A stretch of 20,982 nucleotides of DNA from JAMLIN01 sp041676645 (GTDB lineage Bacteria > Pseudomonadota > Gammaproteobacteria > Burkholderiales > Burkholderiaceae_E). The stretch is taken from assembly GCA_041676645.1 (NCBI GenBank), contig JBAYRO010000048.1, positions 1 through 20,982 of the forward strand, given 5' to 3'. The position numbers and the translations under genes were made by a program. Each line of letters opens with the position of its first letter. The stretch's first letter is position 1. The notes under the pieces were generated by a model. That model was not told the DNA's origin, did no database searches, and saw only the letters and a program-made list of their open reading frames with translations. This document shows positions 13,274 through 19,437 of this stretch, in pieces.

Positions 13274-15082
13274 ATGTTGCGTGAACAGAAACAGGCCCTG
13301 GCTGCCCTCGTGCGGGATGCGGCCGCACACGTGCTCGACGATCCCTCGGCCGAGCTGCCGGCGATCGAGCTCGACCGGCCGAAGCAGCCCGAACACGGCG
13401 ACCTCGCATCGAACATCGCACTGCAGCTCGCCCGGCCGGCGCGGCGCAATCCGCGTGAGCTCGCCCAGGCGATCCGCGATGCGCTGCTCGCCGCCGACGG
13501 CGGTCACCTGCTCGATGCGGCCGAGGTCGCCGGGCCCGGTTTCATCAACCTGCGGCTGACGGCGCAGGCGCGGCGCAAGGTGGTCGGTCGGGTGCTCGCC
13601 GACGGTGCTGCGTTCGGCCGTGCGTCGACGGCCGCCGACGGTGGCGGCCGCGGGCGCAAGGTCCTGGTCGAGTTCGTGTCGGCGAATCCGACCGGCCCGC
13701 TGCATGTCGGGCATGGCCGCCAGGCGGCGCTGGGTGATTCGCTCTGCGCCCTGCTCGAGTTCTCCGGCTGGTCCGTGGCGCGCGAGTTCTACTACAACGA
13801 CGCCGGCGCCCAGATCCGCAACCTCGCCCTGTCGGTGCAGGCGCGCGCCCGTTCGATCGATCCCGACGATCCGCGCTTTCCCGCCGACGGCTATCGCGGC
13901 GACTACATCGGCGACATCGCGCAGGCTTATCTCGCGCGCGAGACCGCCGGCGCCCGTGACATGGCGCCGGTCGAGGCCGCCGGCGATCCGGACGACCTGG
14001 AGGCGATCCGCCGCTTCGCGGTCGCCTACCTGCGCCATGAGCAGGATCTCGACCTGCGCGCCTTCGGGGTGGAGTTCGACAGCTACTTCCTCGAGTCCTC
14101 GCTCTACGAGACCGGTCGGGTCGACCGGGTGGTCGCTGCCCTCGGCGCGGCCGGCGTCACCTACGAGGAGGGCGGGGCGCTGTGGCTGCGCACCACCGAT
14201 TTCGGTGACGACAAGGACCGGGTGATGCGCAAGTCGGACGGCGGCTACACCTATTTCGTGCCGGACGTCGCCTACCACGTCGAGAAATGGCAGCGTGGCT
14301 GCGAGCGGGCGATCAACATCCAGGGTTCCGACCACCACGGCACCATCGCACGGGTACGCGCCGGCCTGCAGGCACTCGGCCTGGGCATCACCGCCGGCTT
14401 CCCGGAGTACGTGCTGCACAAGATGGTGACCGTGATGCGCGGCGGCGAGGAGGTGAAGATCTCCAAGCGCGCCGGCGCCTACGTGACGCTGCGCGACCTG
14501 GTCGAATGGTCCGGCGGCGTTTCCTCGCCCGATGCCGGCGTGGCGATCGCCCCCGACGACCCGGGCCATGCGGAAGCCCTGCGCCGGGGCCGCGATGCGG
14601 TCCGCTTCTTCCTGGTCTCGCGCAAGGCGGATGCCGAATTCGTCTTCGATGTCGATCTCGCGCTGGCGCGCAACGACGAGAACCCTGTCTACTACGTCCA
14701 GTACGCCCATGCCCGGATCTGCTCGGTGCTCGCCCAGTGGATTGCCGGTGGCGGCGTCGTGCCGCAAGGCGGTACGCCCGAGGCGGCCCTGGCCGATGCC
14801 TGCCTGGAGCCCCTGGTGCATCCCCGCGAATACGGGCTGATGGCCCGGATCGCGGCCTGGCCGGATGTGGTTTCGGGCGCGGCCGAGGATCTCGCGCCAC
14901 ACTCTATTGCTTATTATCTCAAGGACTTAGCGTCCGATCTTCATAGTTACTATAATGCCGAGCGCGTCCTCGTCGATGACGAGGCGGTGCGCCGCGCCCG
15001 GCTCGCGCTCCTGCTGGCGGTGCGCCAGGTCCTGCGCAATGGACTCGGGATGCTCGGGGTATCGACCCCTGAAAGGATGTAA
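13274..15082 (+). CDS. argS: Arginyl-tRNA synthetase
   Basis: This 602-residue class I synthetase charges tRNA-Arg with arginine in the cytosol. In order are the N-terminal additional domain (about residues 1-110), the HIGH-type motif HVGHG in ANPTGPLHVGHGRQA (near residue 142), the DNIQGSDHHGT-like region, the KMSKS-equivalent KISKRAGAYVTLRDLV (near residue 394) and the anticodon-binding helical domain ending LGMLGV. Length is slightly above the usual 560-600. The ATG at 13274 has no ribosome site and lies just after a promoter, so the mRNA may be leaderless. The stop overlaps the next start in TAATG. Codons for residues 542-561 are unusually AT-rich and include TTA, ATT, TAT and AGT, at the site of an embedded TATAAT. 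Confidence 0.97.
   Translation: MLREQKQALAALVRDAAAHVLDDPSAELPAIELDRPKQPEHGDLASNIALQLARPARRNPRELAQAIRDALLAADGGHLLDAAEVAGPGFINLRLTAQARRKVVGRVLADGAAFGRASTAADGGGRGRKVLVEFVSANPTGPLHVGHGRQAALGDSLCALLEFSGWSVAREFYYNDAGAQIRNLALSVQARARSIDPDDPRFPADGYRGDYIGDIAQAYLARETAGARDMAPVEAAGDPDDLEAIRRFAVAYLRHEQDLDLRAFGVEFDSYFLESSLYETGRVDRVVAALGAAGVTYEEGGALWLRTTDFGDDKDRVMRKSDGGYTYFVPDVAYHVEKWQRGCERAINIQGSDHHGTIARVRAGLQALGLGITAGFPEYVLHKMVTVMRGGEEVKISKRAGAYVTLRDLVEWSGGVSSPDAGVAIAPDDPGHAEALRRGRDAVRFFLVSRKADAEFVFDVDLALARNDENPVYYVQYAHARICSVLAQWIAGGGVVPQGGTPEAALADACLEPLVHPREYGLMARIAAWPDVVSGAAEDLAPHSIAYYLKDLASDLHSYYNAERVLVDDEAVRRARLALLLAVRQVLRNGLGMLGVSTPERM
14927..14956 (+). promoter_or_regulatory. Candidate internal promoter in the 3' part of argS
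   Basis: A perfect TATAAT (14951-14956) follows TTAGCG (14927-14932, 3 of 6 to TTGACA) with an 18-base spacer. It lies in a roughly 55-base AT-rich patch inside an otherwise GC-rich gene, about 125 bases before the SPOR gene, so it could drive SPOR-dsbA-SDR-rlpA independently of argS. Only the -10 is strong. Confidence 0.4.
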
Positions 15083-15645
15083 TGGCTACCAGGAAAACCC
15101 GCCGCCGCAAGGCGCGTCGCTTCAGCGCCGGTGGCACGCTGCTCGGTTTCATGACGGGACTGATCGTGGGGCTGACCATCGCCGTGGTGGTGGCGGTGTT
15201 CGTGACGCGGGCGCCGGTTCCGTTCCTGAACAAGGCCAAGCGCACCGCCGACCGGCTCGAGGCGCCGCGGAACGAGGCCGAGACGCCCGACCCGAACGCT
15301 CCGCTCTACAGTCGTTCGGCGCCCGGCCCGGTGGCCGCGCCGACGCCTTCGCTGGCCGCCCCTTCGCCGGTGGCCCCGGTCTCGCCCGCGCCGCCGGGAA
15401 CCGCCGAGGCCGCCAGCAGCTACGTGCTCCAGGCCGGCGCCTTCCGCGATCAGGACGATGCCGAGGGAATGCGCGCCAAGCTCGCTCTGATAGGCTATGA
15501 GGCGCGGGTGGTCGAGGCGCAGGTCGACGACCAGCCCATGTTTCGCGTGAGAGTGGGCCCTTACGCCGACCTCAATACGATGAACGATGTCCGTGCTCGC
15601 CTGGCCCAGAGCGGCATCGAGGCGTCGGTCGTGCGACGTCGCTGA
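15082..15645 (+). CDS. SPOR-domain membrane protein, FtsN-like
   Basis: This 187-residue bitopic inner-membrane protein has a basic cytoplasmic start (MATRKTRRRKARR), one membrane span at about residues 18-42, a Pro/Ala-rich periplasmic linker (about 65-110) and a C-terminal SPOR domain (about 111-187; SYVLQAGAFRDQDDAEGMRA, FRVRVGPY). SPOR domains bind septal peptidoglycan stripped of stem peptides, so the protein should act at the division site, as FtsN does. Its start overlaps the argS stop by one base (TAATG), implying translational coupling; AAAGGATGT just upstream supplies a ribosome site. The argS-SPOR-dsbA order is common in betaproteobacteria. The short linker and lack of recognisable FtsN essential helices leave its exact identity open. 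Confidence 0.9.
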   Translation: MATRKTRRRKARRFSAGGTLLGFMTGLIVGLTIAVVVAVFVTRAPVPFLNKAKRTADRLEAPRNEAETPDPNAPLYSRSAPGPVAAPTPSLAAPSPVAPVSPAPPGTAEAASSYVLQAGAFRDQDDAEGMRAKLALIGYEARVVEAQVDDQPMFRVRVGPYADLNTMNDVRARLAQSGIEASVVRRR

Positions 15646-15653
15646 GCCTACCG

Positions 15654-15701
15654 GCGGGACCGGCAGTGACGGGTCCCGCGGCCATCCGTCCGGTCAACCG
15701 G
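15654..15701 (+). repeat. Hairpin and palindrome between SPOR gene and dsbA
   Basis: GCGGGACC (15654-15661) pairs with GGTCCCGC (15672-15679) around a 10-base loop, 8 bases after the SPOR stop. A second palindrome, CCGGT-CA-ACCGG, occupies 15690-15701. No T-run follows the hairpin, so it could be an mRNA processing or stability element, or a weak attenuator, in the 115-base gap before dsbA. Confidence 0.45.
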
Positions 15702-15760
15702 CCGAAGCCCTCGGTGGTTGAACGAACCGGCCTCCGAACTCCTACCGACAGGATTGCCCG

Positions 15761-16423
15761 ATGATTTCCCTGCGTCGCCACCTGATCACCCTGCCGCCGG
15801 CCATCGCCCTTGCCCACCTGGCCGGAGTCGAGCTGCCCTCGGCGCACGCCCAGCCGGCCCTGCCCCCGGAGGGCGAGGGCTATCGCCGGGTAGGCCCGGT
15901 CCGCATCGACACGCCCGAGGACAAGATCGACGTCGTCGAGTTCTTCTGGTACGGCTGCCCGCATTGCAACCGCTTCGAGCCGGTGCTCAAGCGCTGGGCC
16001 GCCCAGCTGCCCGACGATGTCGTCTTCCGCCAGGTCCATGTGCCCTTCGGCGAGCGCAAGCACCAGCAGCTCTACTACACCCTGGTGGCGATGGGCGAGG
16101 ATGGCCGGCTCGGCCCGAGTGTCTTCCGGGCCCTGCACGAGGAGCGTCGCCGGCTCGATTCGGACAAGGAGATCATCGACTGGGCGGTGGCCCAGGGCCT
16201 CGATCGCCAGGTCTTCTCCGACCAGTACAAGTCCTTCGGGGTGCGCACGGCGATGACCCGTGGAACGCGCGAGATGAACGACTTCGGGGTCGACGGGGTG
16301 CCGATGATCGGAGTGGCCGGCAAGTACCTGACCGCGCCCTCCCTGGCCGGTTCGAGCCAGGCTGCGCTCGACCTAGTCGACAAGATGATCGCCAACGAGC
16401 GGGTCGCCGCGCGCCAGCGCTGA
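15761..16423 (+). CDS. dsbA: Thiol:disulfide interchange protein DsbA
   Basis: This 220-residue periplasmic oxidoreductase introduces disulfide bonds into exported proteins. A signal peptide covers about residues 1-30 with a probable cleavage after AHA. The redox site CPHC is at residues 66-69 in EFFWYGCPHCNRF, and the cis-proline loop is GVPMIGV. A helical insert lies between them, as in DsbA/DsbL rather than DsbC. Length fits the family. ACAGGA lies about 8 bases before ATG 15761. It follows the SPOR gene after 115 bases and precedes the SDR gene by 10 bases. Its partner DsbB, which reoxidises it, is not in the window. Confidence 0.96.
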   Translation: MISLRRHLITLPPAIALAHLAGVELPSAHAQPALPPEGEGYRRVGPVRIDTPEDKIDVVEFFWYGCPHCNRFEPVLKRWAAQLPDDVVFRQVHVPFGERKHQQLYYTLVAMGEDGRLGPSVFRALHEERRRLDSDKEIIDWAVAQGLDRQVFSDQYKSFGVRTAMTRGTREMNDFGVDGVPMIGVAGKYLTAPSLAGSSQAALDLVDKMIANERVAARQR

Positions 16424-16433
16424 CCGGCGGCCG

Positions 16434-17282
16434 ATGAGCGACCGCGGCGGACCACTTCGCGTCGTCATCACCGGCGCGTCGAGCGGGCTGGGCGCGGCGC
16501 TCGCTCGCGAGTACGCCCGGCGGTGCATCGGCCAGGGGCGCGGGCTGGTGATCGGGGTCATGGCCCGGCGCGCCGCGGCGCTCGATGCCTTGGCCAGCGG
16601 GCTCGAGGCCGGCACGCGGATCGGCGCCGACAAGGATCCGCCCGCGGTGCGCGTGGTGCCGATGGTCCTGGATGTGCGCGATCGGCAGGCGCTCGCCGCC
16701 GCCGCCCGGGACTTCATCGCGACACATGGGGCACCCGATGTCCTCATCGCCAATGCCGGGGTGAGCGTGGGAACCCTGACCGGCGAACCCGGGGATGCCG
16801 CGCAGTTCGAGGAAATCGTCGCGACCAATCTGTGCGCCATGCACGATACCTTCGCCGGCTTCCTGCCGGCGATGCGCGCGGCCGGCGCCGGCACGCTGGT
16901 GGGCATCGCGAGCGTGGCGGGATTTCGCGGCCTGCCGGGCGCCGGGGCCTACAGCGCTTCCAAGGCCGGCGCGATCGCCTACCTCGAGAGCCTGCGGGTC
17001 GAACTGCACCGCTCGCCGATCACGGTGGTGACGATCGCTCCCGGCTACGTCCGCACCCCGATGACCCGTGGCAATCCCTATCCGATGCCCTTCCTGATCG
17101 ATGCCGATGCGTTCGCCAGCCGCGCCATCGATGCCATCGAACGTCGCCGCCGCTTCGTGGTGATTCCCTGGCAGATGGGCATCGTCGGAGCGATCCTGCG
17201 CATGGTGCCGCGACCGCTCTACGACATGCTGTTCGCGCGCGCGCCCCGCAAGCCGCGCCGCGACGCGGTGGCGGGCCCCTGA
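16434..17282 (+). CDS. SDR-family NAD(P)-dependent oxidoreductase
   Basis: This 282-residue classical short-chain dehydrogenase has the dinucleotide-binding motif TGASSGLG (residues 13-20), the NAG motif in LIANAGVS, and the catalytic Ser160, Tyr173 and Lys177 (ASVAGF and YSASKAG). After the Rossmann domain comes a C-terminal part with hydrophobic and basic segments (GIVGAILRMVPRPLYDMLF, then APRKPRRD), which may associate with the membrane. The substrate is unknown; such proteins commonly reduce carbonyl groups of lipids or sugars. It starts 10 bases after dsbA and its stop lies 15 bases before the preferred rlpA start, so it sits within the same transcript. Confidence 0.9.
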   Translation: MSDRGGPLRVVITGASSGLGAALAREYARRCIGQGRGLVIGVMARRAAALDALASGLEAGTRIGADKDPPAVRVVPMVLDVRDRQALAAAARDFIATHGAPDVLIANAGVSVGTLTGEPGDAAQFEEIVATNLCAMHDTFAGFLPAMRAAGAGTLVGIASVAGFRGLPGAGAYSASKAGAIAYLESLRVELHRSPITVVTIAPGYVRTPMTRGNPYPMPFLIDADAFASRAIDAIERRRRFVVIPWQMGIVGAILRMVPRPLYDMLFARAPRKPRRDAVAGP

Positions 17283-17297
17283 ATGAGGACTTGCTCC

Positions 17298-18533
17298 ATG
17301 TCCATGTCGTTCGACCGGCTGTCCGCCTCGTCGCCGCGCCGCGCAGCCCGACTGGCGGCGCTTGCGGCGCTCGCACTGTTCGTCGCCGCATGCGCCGGTC
17401 CGCGCGGCGGTCCTCCCGCCAGCTCGGGCGGCGGCTACTACATGGACGATGGCCCCGGCCGGAACGAGCCGGCCGATGTCGCCCTGATCGCCGACGCGGT
17501 GCCGCGCGAAGAACCGATCCGTCTTGCGAACACCCGGCCCTACGAGGTTTTCGGCCAGCGCTACATTCCGATGCGTGCGCGTGCCCCGTATCGGGAGACC
17601 GGGGTCGCATCCTGGTACGGGCGCAAGTTCCATGGCAATGCGACGGCCAGCGGCGAACGCTACGACATGTACGCCATGACCGCCGCCCACCGCACCCTGC
17701 CGCTGCCGAGCTACGTCCGGGTGACCAACCTGTCGAACGGGCGCTCGGTGGTGGTTCGCGTCAACGATCGCGGCCCCTTCATGAAGAACCGGCTGATCGA
17801 CCTTTCCTGGACCGCCGCGAAGAAGCTCGACTTCATCGAGGACGGCCATGCGCGCGTGCGGGTCGAGCTGATATTGCCCGGGGAGGGACCCGCGGCGCAG
17901 GAACCGGTCGTCGCCGCCGCGCCGCCGGCGGCCCCGGTCGCGCCCGTGGCCACGGCCGACTCGACCGTACCGATCGCAACGTCGGCCATCGCTGCACCGA
18001 GCGCCGGGCAGGAGGCCCTGGCAGCGTCGTCCGCCGGGCCCGTGGCCGAATCCGCCGCAGCGTCCTCCGCCGACGATCCGCCCCGGGTGCCGCGCGGCTT
18101 CGTGCTCGTTGGCGCCGAACCCGCGCGGGTGGCTTCGCCCATGGTCAATGCCGCCGGTGCCCAGGCATCGCCATCGGGTTTCGTGCGGGTCGGGCCCGAA
18201 CCCGAGCACGTGTCTGCGCCCACCGCGAGGCGAGCGAGCACCGGTGCGCCGGCCGATGCCTCGCCCGCCATCGCGTCGCAGGCGCTGGATCCCGCCCTCT
18301 ACCTGCAGCTGGGGGCGTTCCGCTCACACGACAGCGCGATGGCGGTCCTGTCCGATCTCGGTCGTCGGCTCGACTGGCTCGGCGATGCGCTTTCGCTGCA
18401 TGCCGAGGACGGCCAGTACAAGGTCCAGGCCGGCCCCTGGGTCGATCTCGCGCGGGCCGAGCAGGCCGCCGCGCGGATCCGTGCCGAGGCCCGCATCGAG
18501 CCATTCACCGTGCGTCGCGAGGCGGCGCAGTGA
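17298..18533 (+). CDS. rlpA: Septal ring lytic transglycosylase RlpA, SPOR-containing lipoprotein
   Basis: This 411-residue lipoprotein should cleave peptidoglycan strands lacking stem peptides at the septum. The signal peptide ends in a lipobox VAAC with the acylated Cys32. The double-psi beta-barrel domain spans about residues 100-195 (GVASWYGRKFHGNATASGE, TAAHRTLPLPSYVRVTN, VNDRGPF); the conserved His and Asp of the last two match the catalytic pair known in the family. A Pro/Ala/Ser-rich linker follows (about 195-330), with two 27-residue-spaced GFVxVG repeats at residues 267 and 294, then a C-terminal SPOR domain (about 334-411; ALYLQLGAFRSHDSAM, YKVQAGPW). I prefer ATG 17298 because GAGGA lies 8 bases upstream; ATG 17283 would place that site inside the gene. 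Last gene of the plus-strand run, convergent with rsmI. Confidence 0.94.
   Translation: MSMSFDRLSASSPRRAARLAALAALALFVAACAGPRGGPPASSGGGYYMDDGPGRNEPADVALIADAVPREEPIRLANTRPYEVFGQRYIPMRARAPYRETGVASWYGRKFHGNATASGERYDMYAMTAAHRTLPLPSYVRVTNLSNGRSVVVRVNDRGPFMKNRLIDLSWTAAKKLDFIEDGHARVRVELILPGEGPAAQEPVVAAAPPAAPVAPVATADSTVPIATSAIAAPSAGQEALAASSAGPVAESAAASSADDPPRVPRGFVLVGAEPARVASPMVNAAGAQASPSGFVRVGPEPEHVSAPTARRASTGAPADASPAIASQALDPALYLQLGAFRSHDSAMAVLSDLGRRLDWLGDALSLHAEDGQYKVQAGPWVDLARAEQAAARIRAEARIEPFTVRREAAQ
18096..18221 (+). repeat. rlpA: Imperfect duplicated 45-base unit in the rlpA linker
   Basis: Bases 18096-18140 and 18177-18221 encode GFVLVGAEPARVASP and GFVRVGPEPEHVSAP, a diverged tandem duplication with an 81-base period. 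The copies keep Gly-Phe-Val, Val-Gly and Glu-Pro. They lie in the disordered linker between barrel and SPOR domain. Confidence 0.8.
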
Positions 18534-18543
18534 AACCGCGTAT

Positions 18544-19437
18544 TCAGTCCTCCGGTGACGCGTCTTCCGCCAGCACGAGCAGGCGCTCGTACAGGGTCCG
18601 TCGCGGCCGTCCGGTGAGCGCATGGGCAAGCCGGCTCGCGCGGCTCGGCGGGGCGTGCTCGAGCAGCGTCGCGAGCAGGGTATCGAGCGGCATCTCGATG
18701 CGGACCGCCGATTCGGGCGCGGCCGCCCGGGCGGGCGCCGCATCGATCGCGATCACGAATTCGCCGCGCGAACGGTTCGGGTCGGCCTCCAGCCAGGCCG
18801 TGGCGTCGCCGGCGGGCAGCGCGATCGATTCCTCGAAGCGCTTGGTCAGTTCGCGCCCGATCACGATCCGGCGGTCGGCGCCAAGCACGGTGGCGATTGC
18901 CGCGAGCGTCGCGGCGATCCGGTGGGGTGATTCGTACAGCACCACGGCATCGTCGGCATCACGCCATGTCGCGATCCGCTCGGCGCGCGCCTTCGCCTTC
19001 GACGGCAGGAAGCCGACGAAGCGGAAGGACTCCGCATGCAGTCCGGCGATCGACACCATTGCCGCCGCCGCCGAAGGTCCCGGGATCGCACGCGTCGCGA
19101 TGCCGGCCGCGCGCGCGGCGCGCACGATCCGCGCACCGGGATCGCTGATGCCCGGCGTCCCCGCGTCGCAGACCAGGGCGATCGCCTCTCCCGCGGCTGC
19201 GCGCGCGACGATTTCCTCGGCCGCCGCCTGCTCGTTGTGTTCATGGGCGGCGATCATCGGTGTGGAAGCGCCGATGGAATCGAGCAGGACGCGGCTGGTG
19301 CGGGTGTCCTCGGCGGCCACCAGGTCGGCATTGCGCAGGACATCGGCGGCCCGCCGGCTTAGGTCGGACAGATGACCGATCGGCGTGGCGACTACATATA
19401 ATCCGGCTTCGAGCCGCCCGGAGGGTTTCTCGTTCAT
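18544..19437 (-). CDS. rsmI: 16S rRNA (cytidine1402-2'-O)-methyltransferase RsmI
   Basis: This 297-residue SAM-dependent enzyme methylates the 2'-OH of C1402 in 16S rRNA near the decoding centre. LYVVATPIGHLSDLSRRA, VAAEDTRTSRVLL, ALVCDAGTPGISDPG, AIPGPSAAAAMVSIAGL, FVGFLPSKAKAR, YESPHR and ELTKRFE are the RsmI (YraL) signatures of the tetrapyrrole-methylase fold. I chose ATG 19437, which places 12 residues before the conserved LYVV as in Escherichia coli; it has no clear ribosome site, and an alternative ATG at 19485 would add 16 residues inside the divergent gene. Its start codon overlaps that of the lppC-like gene on the other strand. It converges on rlpA with a 10-base gap. Confidence 0.96.
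   Translation of the reverse strand: MNEKPSGRLEAGLYVVATPIGHLSDLSRRAADVLRNADLVAAEDTRTSRVLLDSIGASTPMIAAHEHNEQAAAEEIVARAAAGEAIALVCDAGTPGISDPGARIVRAARAAGIATRAIPGPSAAAAMVSIAGLHAESFRFVGFLPSKAKARAERIATWRDADDAVVLYESPHRIAATLAAIATVLGADRRIVIGRELTKRFEESIALPAGDATAWLEADPNRSRGEFVIAIDAAPARAAAPESAVRIEMPLDTLLATLLEHAPPSRASRLAHALTGRPRRTLYERLLVLAEDASPED
19397..19425 (+). promoter_or_regulatory. Candidate lppC promoter -10 and ribosome binding site inside rsmI
   Basis: A perfect TATAAT occupies 19397-19402 and a GGAGGG ribosome site lies at 19420-19425, 10 bases before ATG 19436. The best -35, ATGACC (19372-19377, 4 of 6), leaves a long 19-base spacer. All of it lies within the first codons of the opposite-strand rsmI gene, which there uses rare TTA, TAT and GTA codons. 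Confidence 0.5.

Noticed and set aside
13205..14902. 565-residue minus-strand open frame
   Set aside because: It is antisense to argS, whose assignment is secure.
16173..18209. 678-residue minus-strand open frame
   Set aside because: It is antisense to dsbA, the SDR gene and rlpA, all with clear catalytic motifs.
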